Positions 27,833 to 37,220 of a DNA stretch of 64,000 nucleotides are shown one piece after another (positions within the stretch are counted from its first letter, which is position 1; the number at the start of each line of letters is the position of its first letter). Source of the stretch: Paenibacillus sp. IHBB 10380 (GTDB lineage Bacteria > Bacillota > Bacilli > Paenibacillales > Paenibacillaceae); the NCBI RefSeq assembly GCF_000949425.1, contig NZ_CP010976.1, positions 2,914,001 to 2,978,000 of the forward strand, read 5' to 3'. The translations under genes and the position numbers were made by a program. The notes beneath the pieces were generated by a model. It was given only the letters and a program-made list of their open reading frames with translations, made no database searches and was not told the DNA's origin.

Positions 27833-28055
27833 TTACTGTTTCCTCCTTCGTTGCTGGACGCAAGTATGCATCTAGCTTCTGAATGACTTCCTGCTTTGAT
27901 AGCAGGTCATCAGCTTTGCAATCAAAAAGAGCGCCGGCGATTTCAAAGCGTTCCCGCTTCAATACCACTGCGCTCTCAATCCATTCCTGCTTGTTTCGTT
28001 TGTTCAGATCATCCGAAACATTGACAGGCTCGCGTATTGTTTTTTTAACACTCAT
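27813..28055 (-). CDS. Small protein before the sheath gene
   Basis: The 80-residue, highly charged protein (MSVKKTIREPVNVSDDLNKRNKQEWIESAVVLKRERFEIAGALFDCKADDLLSKQEVIQKL) occupies the place of the short Yqb-type ORF found before xkdK in skin/PBSX-type prophages. It overlaps both neighbours (4 and 20 bases). The function is unknown; a tail-assembly role is inferred. Confidence 0.65.
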   Translation of the reverse strand: MSVKKTIREPVNVSDDLNKRNKQEWIESAVVLKRERFEIAGALFDCKADDLLSKQEVIQKLDAYLRPATKEETVNVDTKE

Positions 28056-28546
28056 ATTTTGAGCTCCCTTTCATCGTTATCGATATAGAAATCGTTGATT
28101 TTTTCCACCGGCTGCCCATCGTCTTTGATCAGTAGCTTTGGAATGTGTAGCAAATAGGAATAACGGAAAGTGACCTCCGTCTTATCTTTCAACTCCCGTG
28201 TACGTGGCGCCTCGACTACCATCATGATTCCGAAGCGCTGTGACGATACGCAAAATCGGCGTTGCCGGAGGTATAAGAAGAAAGGAGCCAGATCCAACGG
28301 AATCGGTTCCCCTTGATCCTCTTCTCCGATCCGTTCAAAATCGAAATGGAAGACCAGTCCCACATCCTCAATAATCCGGTCGGCCCTTGGCGTGTGTACT
28401 TTATCAGAAACCAGATCCGTTTCCACGAATACGCTTGGCCGCTCAAACTGTCCGGCCAGCCATAACGAACGATCCCGAAGAATCGGAAGCTCAGGATAAA
28501 CCTGCTGCACGATATCAGCCCACGCTTTAAGCCCAACATCCATCAT
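28052..28546 (-). CDS. Tail terminator-type protein (XkdJ/YqbJ position)
   Basis: The 164 residues (MMDVGLKAWADIVQQVYPELPILRDRSLWLAGQFERPSVFVET...) contain an alpha/beta domain with FHFDFERIGEEDQG and SYLLHIPKLLIKDD. In PBSX-type order this slot holds the tail completion or terminator protein that joins tail to connector. The assignment rests on position and size; sequence motifs are weak. Confidence 0.65.
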   Translation of the reverse strand: MMDVGLKAWADIVQQVYPELPILRDRSLWLAGQFERPSVFVETDLVSDKVHTPRADRIIEDVGLVFHFDFERIGEEDQGEPIPLDLAPFFLYLRQRRFCVSSQRFGIMMVVEAPRTRELKDKTEVTFRYSYLLHIPKLLIKDDGQPVEKINDFYIDNDERELKI

Positions 28547-29067
28547 GACAGCATCCTCTCCAATTCCTTTTCTAGACGCTTCTGGATTAAAGCATTCATG
28601 CCGCCCTCCAACTGCTTGATAGCAATGTCAAAATAATGCCGACCAATAAATGATCTCGGTTTTGCCATAAAGCCGCCTTTAGCGTTTGGATCATAAATGA
28701 ATGCTCCCACACTATCCCAGTAACCAGGTACAAAGTGGGCCTTGTGAATTGTATATCCGTCATTAATCAACCGTGGATATCCCGCTTTACTTGGATCGTT
28801 ACTTCGGGTTCCCAAATTGGACCCGACTTCAAGGGTTATCGCGTTGCGGTCCACATCCCATTCCCATACGTTTCCGTCTTCGCCACGTGTAAAAGAGTTC
28901 CACATTAAACCCGTATTAATAAGGTCCTGCTTATCGATCTCATCAATGACTAAGTTTAATAATGTCTCCCCCACAGCTTCAGCAATATTGCGAAGGATCT
29001 CGCTCACGCCTTCATCACTCAACTTTTTAAACTTACGGGCCAAGCCGTCAAAATCATGAACGTTCAC
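28543..29067 (-). CDS. xkdI: HK97 gp10-like/XkdI-type tail component
   Basis: The 174-residue protein starts at GTG. It has an N-terminal helix KLSDEGVSEILRNIAEAVGETLLNLVIDE and the family-type segment LINTGLMWNSFTR...YPRLINDGYTIHKAHFVPGYWD, ending in GGMNALIQKRLEKELERML. HK97 gp10-like proteins bridge head and tail. It overlaps neighbouring genes on both sides. Confidence 0.78.
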   Translation of the reverse strand: MNVHDFDGLARKFKKLSDEGVSEILRNIAEAVGETLLNLVIDEIDKQDLINTGLMWNSFTRGEDGNVWEWDVDRNAITLEVGSNLGTRSNDPSKAGYPRLINDGYTIHKAHFVPGYWDSVGAFIYDPNAKGGFMAKPRSFIGRHYFDIAIKQLEGGMNALIQKRLEKELERMLS

Positions 29068-29380
29068 TGCCCTTCACCTCACATGCAGCCTGGATCTCTC
29101 TCCAATATCGCCGCGGGATCATATCAATGACCAAATAACGGCGTCCTAGTAAAAGTATCTCATCGCTAAGCTTCACATCGGCTGATTTAAGCAAGCCTAT
29201 CGTCTTCTTTATGATATACAATACAGGCTTTTCATCCGTCTTCTCGGACGTTTCGGTTTTAACAACAAAGCATTTATAATCCCCTGCCTTGGTGGACTTC
29301 CGGTCACTGAACAGGTCGTCGCTATCCTTCTTCCCGGTTACTCTATACACCGATAATGGAGTATTGAAGCGATGGTTCAT
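29054..29380 (-). CDS. xkdH: Head-tail connector/stopper (XkdH-like)
   Basis: The 108-residue beta-rich protein (FNTPLSVYRVTGKKDSDDLFSDRKSTKAGDYKCFVVKTETSEK...) resembles the XkdH/stopper group and lies directly after the adaptor gene, overlapping it by 4 bases. It would close the head after packaging. The call rests mainly on gene order. Confidence 0.65.
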   Translation of the reverse strand: MNHRFNTPLSVYRVTGKKDSDDLFSDRKSTKAGDYKCFVVKTETSEKTDEKPVLYIIKKTIGLLKSADVKLSDEILLLGRRYLVIDMIPRRYWREIQAACEVKGSERS

Positions 29381-29760
29381 AACACATATGCCGTGATGTT
29401 TCCGTCATCGGCCTGCTCCTGCTTCTTAATCCAAAGGAAGAGAATAGTATCCACATCAGCGTTGCCTGTGGTCTTACCTGCAACTGCCTGCCTCGTATAA
29501 GTCCATGCACCATCGCTCTCTGATGCGTAATTACGAGCAACGGAAGCAAGGTATTCTTCACTGTCTTGAAGTGCAAGCGACTCGGCAAGTTTTAACCAGG
29601 CTAACATGAGCTGCTTATCTACCGTTTCAGGAAATTTAACAGGCAAGTATAGTTCTATCCTAGTCTGTGCGTCATCGACATATTGTTCCAATTGCTCAGG
29701 AGTAGCTTCCTGAATAGCACTGACTCGACTACGCTGTTGGAGGATCGTCGGTGTTAGCAT
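29377..29760 (-). CDS. Head-tail adaptor protein
   Basis: From ATG 29760 (AAGGA upstream) the protein has 127 residues: MLTPTILQQRSRVSAIQEATPEQLEQYVDDAQTRIELYLPVKFPE... This is a helical gp6/SPP1-gp15-type adaptor layout found just after the capsid gene. It overlaps the upstream gene by 32 bases. An upstream in-frame start at 29796 exists but has no better binding site. Confidence 0.7.
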   Translation of the reverse strand: MLTPTILQQRSRVSAIQEATPEQLEQYVDDAQTRIELYLPVKFPETVDKQLMLAWLKLAESLALQDSEEYLASVARNYASESDGAWTYTRQAVAGKTTGNADVDTILFLWIKKQEQADDGNITAYVL

Positions 29761-30073
29761 TGTCCTTTTCCTTCTTTCCACCCAAATCATCCCCAAGAGC
29801 TGCGTTCTCTTTGTCGCGCAGCGCCTTAATCAGTTCAGGCTTCTTCATATCACTAAAACCCTCTATTTCCGATGCCTTTGCCTTATCTTTAAGCTGGACA
29901 AGTGTCAGGTCCTCCAGGGGAATAACCTTTTCCTCACGTATCTCAAAATCCACTCGGTCGCGTAACTTCTTCAAAACTGACTCGCTTTCAATTAACACCG
30001 GCACCTTCGGTTCAAACCTAGTACCGTGCAGGGTGAGGGACGCGTTGGTCCCCTTATAAGTAACGTATGCCAT
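29729..30073 (-). CDS. Small head protein with HeH/Rho-N-like domain
   Basis: The 114 residues start with a beta segment (VTYKGTNASLTLHGTRFEPKVPVLIES). A helix-extended-loop-helix motif follows at about 55-90 (LEDLTLVQLKDKAKASEIEGFSDMKKPELIKALRDKE), then an acidic disordered tail (DDLGGKKEKDNANTDD). Such HeH proteins follow the capsid gene in many Firmicutes phages. The start abuts the capsid stop. The precise role is unknown. Confidence 0.65.
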   Translation of the reverse strand: MAYVTYKGTNASLTLHGTRFEPKVPVLIESESVLKKLRDRVDFEIREEKVIPLEDLTLVQLKDKAKASEIEGFSDMKKPELIKALRDKENAALGDDLGGKKEKDNANTDDPPTA

Positions 30074-31020
30074 TAAAATTCCACCCCTTCTACATAAGCA
30101 ACCGCGTTAGGTTCCTCAAAAATGGAATCAAAGTCAGTGTGAGTTGCATAGAACCGCTTGTCTGCATAAATGGCTTCCTTACCTTCAGTTGTCTTTCTGA
30201 GTTGCATATCATAGGTATGCACCATGGCGAAATTCCGCTGATAGGTGAACAAAATCGCACCCTCAGGCATATGAGGAACCTCTTCCACGTCATAGGCATT
30301 GACCTTCTTAACACCGCCTGCAATTTGAAGTTGAATCGATGCGCTGGTGTCCATCTCTGCGAGTTTCTGAAGACGTTTTGAGAAGGTATTAGGGTGCATG
30401 AAGTATTTGAACACACCACCAGATCGAAAGCGCGTTGCAATTGCTCGTTCAACTTCAAACAGAACGCCTTTCTTTTGCGTAGCTGTCATTGTTGCGAAAT
30501 CCAGAAAATTCCCTGTCGTACGAGCCAATTTCAGCCAGCCATCATTGATCTTCAAGAATTCATAATCCGGATCGGTGCTTAAAGTAGCAGTATCTCCGTT
30601 GAAGCCGATATCCTGCATATTTTCACCAAAGTTATTCGCCATGGAACGCATGATAATGTCCTCAGCATTTTGACCACGAACACGCTGTGTCTGGCGAATA
30701 AACTCCTCGGTAATCTCAAATGGTAAAACAACCGGTTCCACAGCATATGGCACTTGCGGAAAGGTTGGTGTTGCGGTATTTGCTGCCATAATATTCTCTT
30801 TCTTACTGCGAAGATTACGACCAGTAACACCAATTTTATCGATCGTACCTTTGGAACTCAGTTTATTAATATGGCGAATCCCTTTAAGAAAATCAGTAGA
30901 TTCATACGCCATTTCTGTAAAAGCATCCACTTGCTCATAATTGAGCGCTGTGTTATCCATCGATGTTACAATAGTGGACTTTTGAATGGTGGTACTAGCG
31001 ATTTGACCGTTTGTTCTCAT
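30073..31020 (-). CDS. Major capsid protein
   Basis: The 315-residue protein follows the protease/scaffold gene. It has the HK97-fold type pattern: DNTALNYEQVDAFTEMAYESTDFLKGIRHI..., FEITEEFIRQTQRVRGQNAEDIIMRSMANNFGENMQDIGFNGD and FKYFMHPNTFSKRLQKLAEM. It is probably in the group of P2-N-like/PBSX XkdG-like capsid proteins. The length and the binding site (GGGGGATAATATTTT before ATG) fit a highly expressed gene. Confidence 0.88.
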   Translation of the reverse strand: MRTNGQIASTTIQKSTIVTSMDNTALNYEQVDAFTEMAYESTDFLKGIRHINKLSSKGTIDKIGVTGRNLRSKKENIMAANTATPTFPQVPYAVEPVVLPFEITEEFIRQTQRVRGQNAEDIIMRSMANNFGENMQDIGFNGDTATLSTDPDYEFLKINDGWLKLARTTGNFLDFATMTATQKKGVLFEVERAIATRFRSGGVFKYFMHPNTFSKRLQKLAEMDTSASIQLQIAGGVKKVNAYDVEEVPHMPEGAILFTYQRNFAMVHTYDMQLRKTTEGKEAIYADKRFYATHTDFDSIFEEPNAVAYVEGVEF

Positions 31021-31040
31021 AAAATATTATCCCCCTTGGT

Positions 31041-32243
31041 TTATAGCAATCCGGTGAAGCTTACGCCACCCGATGCCTTGTTAATTTCTTGTTCCCCACC
31101 TTGTGCGGAACCACCTCGACTATTCTTAACTAGCTGCACATCAGTAGCCAGCGTTTGCATTTGCTCCGTGAGCGGTGCAAGTGCCTTGGTAATAGCATCG
31201 GTTAGATCATTATGTTCAGGTTCGGTGATTGCAGGCTGTTCCTCCATACCCTCCTCTTTCTTCAGCTCCGCAATCTCAGCAGTCAAACCTTCAACTTGCT
31301 TAGCGATCGGAGCCATGGCAGCCGTTACGGCCTTTGCAATATCCTCTGCTTTCAAATCGTCTTCCTCCTTTGGCTCTACAGGAGCCGTATTATTTTTAAG
31401 TGCAGTTAGTGCAGTAATAGCATCATCCACATGTTTCAAGTTGCCGGAAGAAATCTTCTTTCCTGCTTTGGAGATCAGCTCAGATGGTTTGCCAATAGCC
31501 TTCACGATGTCATCCTGAATTAGCACCTCTTGAGCGATCTCAATAAAATCCTGTAAGGCTTCCCGAATGACCTCGGTATCGGACTCCATGCCGCTCTCCC
31601 ATTGGTCCCAACGAAAAAGAACCGAGTTCAAGGCATCCTGTGCGGCCCAAAATTCTCGGTTCTTCCTGCTCTTATTATATTTGTCTGCCACAGCCCCCTT
31701 TTCGATCAGGCCCAGCGCTTTAGCTATTCGGCTTAAGAGTCCTTTGGATACCTCCTCTTCTTCCTCGATTTCTTCCCGTTTGCCAACACCCCACATGGAG
31801 AAACCAGTGATTTCACCCTTCTGAATGTCCTCCCAGGTGTCATCGTCTGTTACTTTAACGCCAGCAACCCACGAACCTTTGGCAATCACTTGCTCACCAA
31901 TCTCCATATCACACGGGGCAACATAGGATTCCACCACGTACCCCTTGTCGGTGTCCAGGTCATGTTGCTTATCAATGTTGTAAGTGTGCTGATTTTCCAT
32001 AAATAAGTGTGCAGCCTTTTCAATTTCAACAGCGTCCATCATGTCACCATGGGCATCCTCAACATCAGGTTGATACACAACACCGATAACAATGTGTTTG
32101 GAATCGTCTACTTTGGCGATCTGGACTTGCTTTTGAATGGCATTCTTCCCAGCCGCCTTAATAATTACAAACGGCACACCATTGGCTCCCTTATCCACGA
32201 GCGACAAGTGCGTAATTTTGGCGTCTTTCATTTTGTATGTCAC
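31041..32243 (-). CDS. xkdF: XkdF-like prohead protease with scaffold region
   Basis: GTG 32243 has GGAGG 10 bases upstream and gives a normal family start (TYKMKDAKITHLSLVDKGANG). The N-terminal part is the phage serine protease XkdF type, with IDKQHDL (His) and EITGFSMWG (Ser) as probable catalytic residues. From about residue 160 onward the chain is helical and charged, ending with a Glu/Lys coiled-coil scaffold (AAMAPIAKQVEGLTAEIAELKKEEG) and a short conserved tail. It would self-cleave during prohead maturation. Confidence 0.85.
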   Translation of the reverse strand: MTYKMKDAKITHLSLVDKGANGVPFVIIKAAGKNAIQKQVQIAKVDDSKHIVIGVVYQPDVEDAHGDMMDAVEIEKAAHLFMENQHTYNIDKQHDLDTDKGYVVESYVAPCDMEIGEQVIAKGSWVAGVKVTDDDTWEDIQKGEITGFSMWGVGKREEIEEEEEVSKGLLSRIAKALGLIEKGAVADKYNKSRKNREFWAAQDALNSVLFRWDQWESGMESDTEVIREALQDFIEIAQEVLIQDDIVKAIGKPSELISKAGKKISSGNLKHVDDAITALTALKNNTAPVEPKEEDDLKAEDIAKAVTAAMAPIAKQVEGLTAEIAELKKEEGMEEQPAITEPEHNDLTDAITKALAPLTEQMQTLATDVQLVKNSRGGSAQGGEQEINKASGGVSFTGLL

Positions 32244-32322
32244 GTCTTTTTTCACCTCCTCTCAGTAATAACGAAAACGCAAAAAGACACGAATTCATAA
32301 TCCTTCGTGCTACCTTGAACAT
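32191..32322 (-). CDS. Possible 43-residue basic ORF overlapping the protease start
   Basis: ATG 32322 has AAGGAGG 8 bases upstream and opens a 43-residue frame (MFKVARRIMNSCLFAFSLLLRGGEKRRDIQ...) that ends inside the protease gene in another frame. It could be a real small protein or a leader whose translation exposes the protease start. The good binding site is the only support. Confidence 0.35.
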   Translation of the reverse strand: MFKVARRIMNSCLFAFSLLLRGGEKRRDIQNERRQNYALVARG

Positions 32323-32337
32323 ATTCAGTTCCTCCTT

Positions 32338-33168
32338 TTAATCCATCTCTGATTGCATCGTGCAGCGACAATGAATGATCTCCTCCGCACGTCCTGAAGG
32401 ATCACCCGGAAACATCAGATCGCTTTTCCCAACCTTAAAGGGTTTGTCGAGGGGTTGGACTTGACCATTCGCTTTCCTATGCGTTTTGCGGGTACGGCTC
32501 CCCTTTGAAGACCGCCATTTCTTACCTGTGACAACTTCTGACTGCTTCCATCCCTCAAGCTTCCCACCGTTGGCTGCGGCTGTACTCATTGTGCGGGCAA
32601 CTGTGACAGCTCGCTTCATAGTAAAAGGACCATCTTCTCCCTTTGTAGCTACAGCGCTGATCTCTTGCACTAATACCGCTCTCTCTGAAGGTGTCTTCCC
32701 TTCCTTGATAGCCTTCTGGAAAGCTCGGGTCATAACGTCCTTAGATGTGCCGTTCATGTCAGGAACAAGCTTCTTAAGATTTCTAGCAAACCGTGAAGCA
32801 GCCTTATTTTTCGTGGACCAACTTTTGTCATTATTAAGGACAGTAAGCTCTGATTCCCCAGCCAGGTGAAACAGCGGTGTGAATGCATCATAGACAGCCT
32901 GTTCAAATTGTACCGTGAACAGATCACCAGCCTGGACAGATATCAACACCTTGCCTAGCTCCCCAATATCAATCAGTAACTCCTCGCTTAGATCCTGAAT
33001 GGCTTCGTGCAATTCTTTGCCCTGCAGCTCAAGAATCTCAACAATCCGATCTTCTCCCTGCTTGTATAGCTCTTCAAGTACTGAACGTTCGGCGTTAGTC
33101 AACTCCAAGCTATCCAGAAATTCCGCGTCATCTGCCTTTGCTATCCGTTCCCAACATGTCTCACACAT
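32338..33168 (-). CDS. Phage head morphogenesis protein (Mu gpF-like)
   Basis: The 276-residue minor head protein starts CETCWERIAKADDAEFLDSLEL. Its C-terminal domain is of the SPP1 gp7/Mu gpF family: KRAVTVARTMSTAAANGGKLEGWKQSEVVTGKKWRSSKGSRTRKTHRKANGQ...DPSGRAEEIIHCRC. It lies directly after the portal gene, overlapping by 8 bases, its usual place. Confidence 0.9.
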   Translation of the reverse strand: MCETCWERIAKADDAEFLDSLELTNAERSVLEELYKQGEDRIVEILELQGKELHEAIQDLSEELLIDIGELGKVLISVQAGDLFTVQFEQAVYDAFTPLFHLAGESELTVLNNDKSWSTKNKAASRFARNLKKLVPDMNGTSKDVMTRAFQKAIKEGKTPSERAVLVQEISAVATKGEDGPFTMKRAVTVARTMSTAAANGGKLEGWKQSEVVTGKKWRSSKGSRTRKTHRKANGQVQPLDKPFKVGKSDLMFPGDPSGRAEEIIHCRCTMQSEMD

Positions 33169-34639
33169 GGATGCCTGCCTCCTGATCGCTCTGTCGAAGC
33201 AATCGCTTGGCTATCGCCCCAACTTGCTCCTGTATGTCATCATTGTCTAATTCCTTCATCATCAGAGCAGGCTGGCTGTTAATCATCTGAGCGATCGGAG
33301 TATCCAGATAATCCTCAGTGTACTTAGATTCGTCAATGGTTGTATCCAGGACTTCCTCGGCAATAGGAATAAGGTCACGAACCAGCATGATACCGCGATC
33401 TGCAATAAAGTCCAAAAGCTGCTTGCGGTCTTCAGGATCAATGATACGCGGTCCACGAAGAGTTGCCTGCACTCGAAATATACCCATAGCCGGGAACAGG
33501 CGCTTGTTAAAGATTTCATCCATGATCCATTTACGGTAAGGTACAAATATCTGCTCCTCTGCAAACCGCAGCGCAGCCTGTGCCGTTGCCCGATTATAAT
33601 CGGAGCTCTGGCCCACTAAGATAGGTGGCAAACGAAATGAGGAAAGGATATCTGCCTTCTTCTCTTTTCCGTAATCCAGAAAGAGTGCATCCTGCTGAAG
33701 GAGGTCGTTAAGCTTGTCCAGCTTGATAGCTACCTTTTCAACCTTTTCGTCTATGGGACCGCCTGTTTCTTCCCCTTTGGCTTCTAGGTACAGGATGCCA
33801 CCCTGCGATTGAGAGCCCTTAACATTCTTTAATAGCTCCATTGATTGCTTTGTTAAACGACCATTGGTTACAGTCAGAATCATAGACAGCATCCGACCAT
33901 TTGAAAAGTAGGAGACGTTCAACTCCTCTGCCTCACGACTACCAACCACACCAGGCGTATTCCCAAACCAACGCGGTTCACCGTAGGGACCATCATTTCC
34001 AAAACGTAAAGGAATGATTTCATTCTCCTCTCCCTCAGTCTCGGTGCCGAATAAACGGAACCAAACAACAGATTGCCCTCGCTTCATGGCGTAACGCCGG
34101 GCGTAGATGTTTTGGGAGAATTCCTCAATTCGCTTTGTAGATTTGATACGCCGTTTTCGCTTGATAGTCGCCACTTTGCTTTCGGTTGTGCATCTGACAT
34201 ACTGCGGCTTCATTCTATAAATCGTTGGAAACTCGCTTCCTTGCGGCCATGCAACTTCCACATCTGCCATGCCACAGCTCTCCAAGTCCTCTATGAGCAT
34301 CCCTATGATTTCCTCCGGAGAGTTCTCAAGGTTACATGTCTCAAGGAACTTCTCTGCCCGATGCCAGTCCTCTACTGCCGTTTCGTCATTCTCGCCCGGT
34401 AGATACTCCAAAGCAATTCCATAACCCGCAATGTTCCGTCTGTATGCCTCGATGCATTGCGGAATAATATTACTGTTTTTGACCAACAACTTACAGGAAG
34501 CCGGGTCATTACCCGGAGGAAATGGTAGTAGCCCGTGCTGATCGTAGAGGTTTTCAAAGCTATCAGGTAACTGTGCGCTTGAAGGAATATGTCTTTCATC
34601 CCCTTTTGAAATTTGAAACCATTGTGATTCATCACTCAT
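33161..34639 (-). CDS. xkdE: Portal protein, PBSX XkdE family
   Basis: The 492-residue protein forms the DNA entry ring at the head vertex. PBSX-type portal features include YDQHGLLPFPPGNDPASCKLLVKNSNIIPQCIEAYRRNIAGYG, FGNDGPYGEPRWFGNTPGVVG, EAEELNVSYFSNGRM and FRLPPILVGQSSDYNRATAQAALRFAEEQ. The start has GGGGTGG 9 bases upstream. It follows the large terminase by 3 bases. Confidence 0.92.
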   Translation of the reverse strand: MSDESQWFQISKGDERHIPSSAQLPDSFENLYDQHGLLPFPPGNDPASCKLLVKNSNIIPQCIEAYRRNIAGYGIALEYLPGENDETAVEDWHRAEKFLETCNLENSPEEIIGMLIEDLESCGMADVEVAWPQGSEFPTIYRMKPQYVRCTTESKVATIKRKRRIKSTKRIEEFSQNIYARRYAMKRGQSVVWFRLFGTETEGEENEIIPLRFGNDGPYGEPRWFGNTPGVVGSREAEELNVSYFSNGRMLSMILTVTNGRLTKQSMELLKNVKGSQSQGGILYLEAKGEETGGPIDEKVEKVAIKLDKLNDLLQQDALFLDYGKEKKADILSSFRLPPILVGQSSDYNRATAQAALRFAEEQIFVPYRKWIMDEIFNKRLFPAMGIFRVQATLRGPRIIDPEDRKQLLDFIADRGIMLVRDLIPIAEEVLDTTIDESKYTEDYLDTPIAQMINSQPALMMKELDNDDIQEQVGAIAKRLLRQSDQEAGIHV

Positions 34640-34642
34640 TTA

Positions 34643-36325
34643 CTATATCCACCCCGCTTCCTCTTGGGAGTCTTCTTCATACTGCTTTCTCAATTTCCTC
34701 TCATACCAGTCAAACCATCTGCCAGCGACTTGCCGCACCTGCAGAGCAATGGAATAGGCCATGATCCGGTCATCGTGGCAGCCGCTGTCCGCTTCTGCCT
34801 TGCCTTTATTATCGATTAGTGTCATACACTCGGTATATAACTCAGGACAATAAACGTCGTACAGTTCGTCCCTGATAGCTTCCTTGAGATCACTGATCAT
34901 CACAGGGCGGGTGGCTTGGTTCGTGTTCCAACCCATTGAACCCTTCTTATGCATGAACAGTAACGGGTAATGACATGTGTTGTATAACGTATTTAAGACA
35001 GATTCACCTGTATTGTTGTTCTCTACTGCAAGTAAAGCTGTATTGTAATACAAGCCTAACGTGTTTAGCTTCTTGCCATACAAGTCCGTGTCCCATTTCC
35101 CGTGCAGAGCCGCACACATTTCGCCTGTACGTTCATCGATCACATAGGCAGCGTCATAGTCACCGTCTTCCTTGCCCTTCGCTGTATCGGCAGCCAGGAC
35201 GTACCTTTTTCCCTGCTCTGGTTTTCGATATATAACGAGTTCACCAGCATGTGACAGGATAATCTTGTTCTTCACAAAGTCGATATCATGAACGCCGCCC
35301 ATAAGGCTAATCGTTTCCTTCAGGCGCTTAATGAACTTGTTATCAAAGATGCTTTCACCAGATAACAGGAACGCTTCGTCAGGTTCGGAAGGATATTCCT
35401 GGTCAAACTGACGTGAATCACCGCCGCAGTCGTTTCGTATCGTATATCGACGCCACTGCAATTGCTCGTCGTCCAAGTCGTACTTGGCTTTCAGTTCCTT
35501 TTCTTCATCCGTCAGCTCAAAGCCGGGCGGTACCGGCTTGCGGTAATCGGGCATTTCAAACCATGCAAAAAAGAGCGGAGAAAAATCGCTCTCGCCCTTA
35601 ACGGCTGCATCCCACATTTGTTTGAATTCTTCCATGCCGTTCGCCGTTGATTCAATAACCCCAATGCTGCCAGGTTCTTTGGATAACGCGGCCAGAAGGG
35701 AAAGCAAATGCCGCTTCTTTTTCTTGGCGGGCCAGAAGGCCACCTCTGAAGCATGCAGATAATGAATGGTATCGGAACGGGCCAGAACCCGGCTTTCCGC
35801 CGTTTGAACTGTGATCTTTGACTTCAATCCCGGATTCCTGCGGCGGTCTGCCGTTCGGATCGCGGGATTCTCAAAGGTCAGCTTCTTGGCGTTGTTCTTC
35901 CTGGTCATGGGTTGAATAACAGAAGGAACCCTCTCATAGTATAACTGGAACATTTCGAACAGGTTGCTGGAAGCATCGGAAGACTGAGCAACGATAAAGG
36001 CATTCTTTGCTTCCTGCAATGACGTGAAATAGTAAATCAACGCCTCTGTCACCGTTGAAAAGCCCATCTGTCGGGCCTTCAGGATAATAATCCGAACGGG
36101 CTTCCCTGCCGCTATATCCTCGAACACTTTGGCAGCATATCGCCGTTGGGCATCGTTGAGGATTAACCGAACCATGGCCCCGGACTTGTCCTTGATCTTC
36201 AACATACGGAAACAAAACTGCTCGAAGTCTGTGAGGATCTCCTTTAGTTCGGCCAGTTTCTCTGGTCGCTCCTTTAATTTACGAGAGATCCGCTTCCGAT
36301 GCTCCTTTGCAAGTGTGATTACCAC
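34643..36325 (-). CDS. Terminase large subunit
   Basis: The 560-residue packaging motor has an N-terminal ATPase with Walker A-like ILKARQMGFSTVTEAL (about residue 85) and Walker B region SIGVIESTANGMEEF. The C-terminal nuclease domain has LAADTAKGKEDGDYDAAYVID and ends with SGCHDDRIMAYSIALQ, including the metal-binding Asp residues. It starts at GTG 36325 within the end of the small terminase gene. Confidence 0.92.
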   Translation of the reverse strand: MVITLAKEHRKRISRKLKERPEKLAELKEILTDFEQFCFRMLKIKDKSGAMVRLILNDAQRRYAAKVFEDIAAGKPVRIIILKARQMGFSTVTEALIYYFTSLQEAKNAFIVAQSSDASSNLFEMFQLYYERVPSVIQPMTRKNNAKKLTFENPAIRTADRRRNPGLKSKITVQTAESRVLARSDTIHYLHASEVAFWPAKKKKRHLLSLLAALSKEPGSIGVIESTANGMEEFKQMWDAAVKGESDFSPLFFAWFEMPDYRKPVPPGFELTDEEKELKAKYDLDDEQLQWRRYTIRNDCGGDSRQFDQEYPSEPDEAFLLSGESIFDNKFIKRLKETISLMGGVHDIDFVKNKIILSHAGELVIYRKPEQGKRYVLAADTAKGKEDGDYDAAYVIDERTGEMCAALHGKWDTDLYGKKLNTLGLYYNTALLAVENNNTGESVLNTLYNTCHYPLLFMHKKGSMGWNTNQATRPVMISDLKEAIRDELYDVYCPELYTECMTLIDNKGKAEADSGCHDDRIMAYSIALQVRQVAGRWFDWYERKLRKQYEEDSQEEAGWI

Positions 36326-37179
36326 CTTAGATCATCCCCATCATCTTCACCGTCATCTTCATCACCGTCCCCTTCTGGTTTATCACCATAGACTTTGAAT
36401 TTCTCCAACTCCAGCCGCTCTCTAGCAATTGCTAGCTTCTCATCTTCCTGCTGCAGGTTGGTGATCAGGTTGATAACCCTGATCTTCTTGTCTCTTGTCT
36501 TGGTCAAAGCTTCCTCTTGCTTCAGGATCTTATCCAGCTTAGATGTGACGACTGTGGTAATCTCGGTAATCTTCATGCCCTCAGTTAATAGAGGGACGAT
36601 GGATTTTTTACCTGTTGTTGGGCTTGTATAGGACATCTTGTCCTTGCGCTGATGTAACTCTTCTTTGATCTTACGCTCCTCATCTGTCATACCTTCTTCC
36701 AGCAACTTAATACGCTTCAGGTGACGACGTTCCTGCAGGGAGAGCATTAATAACTGCTCTTCAGCCTGCACGATCGGTGAGGTATCAATCTGCTCCAGCA
36801 GCTCCTGTTCATCTTCATCGAGCGTATCCATAAAGATCGTTTCATACATTCCTGTTTTGAGAGCCTTCTTGTTTCGATACGGCCCTCCTGCTCCACCTTT
36901 ATTCCCTTTGGCATTTTGATTATCCGGCGGTGCGCCCCCACGATTGCCCACAGCGTTCTTGTTACCTTTAGGCGCTCCTCGTTTAGCAACGTTACCTTTC
37001 AATTCATTAGTAACGTTACTATTCAAATCAGCAGCCCATTTGTCTTGAGACTTCCATTTACGGACCTGTGTTTCCCCGACATTAAGAGCAGTGGCAATGT
37101 CTTTAAGCTTCATCGCCCCGCTGCTCTCCAGCCACATCTTTTTAGCCTTGTCCCGTTCAGGACTTCTTTCTCTGGCCAT
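36319..37179 (-). CDS. Terminase small subunit (YqaS-like)
   Basis: The 286-residue protein has an N-terminal HTH (DKAKKMWLESSGAMKLKDIATALNVGETQVRKWKSQDKW). A Gly/Asn-rich linker (KRGAPKGNKNAVGNRGGAPPDNQNAKGN) follows, as in PBSX/skin small terminases, then a long charged coiled-coil (residues about 120-250) and an acidic tail. It should recognise the packaging site; the nested inverted repeat at 37441-37533 lies just upstream. Confidence 0.87.
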   Translation of the reverse strand: MARERSPERDKAKKMWLESSGAMKLKDIATALNVGETQVRKWKSQDKWAADLNSNVTNELKGNVAKRGAPKGNKNAVGNRGGAPPDNQNAKGNKGGAGGPYRNKKALKTGMYETIFMDTLDEDEQELLEQIDTSPIVQAEEQLLMLSLQERRHLKRIKLLEEGMTDEERKIKEELHQRKDKMSYTSPTTGKKSIVPLLTEGMKITEITTVVTSKLDKILKQEEALTKTRDKKIRVINLITNLQQEDEKLAIARERLELEKFKVYGDKPEGDGDEDDGEDDGDDLRW

Positions 37180-37220
37180 GCTACACCATCACCACCCCCA
37201 ACAGAAAAAGGACAAGCCGG

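Noticed and set aside
30754..31518. Plus-strand 254-codon frame rich in Ser and Ala
   Set aside because: Antisense to the capsid and protease genes; composition mirrors the GC-rich third positions of those genes.
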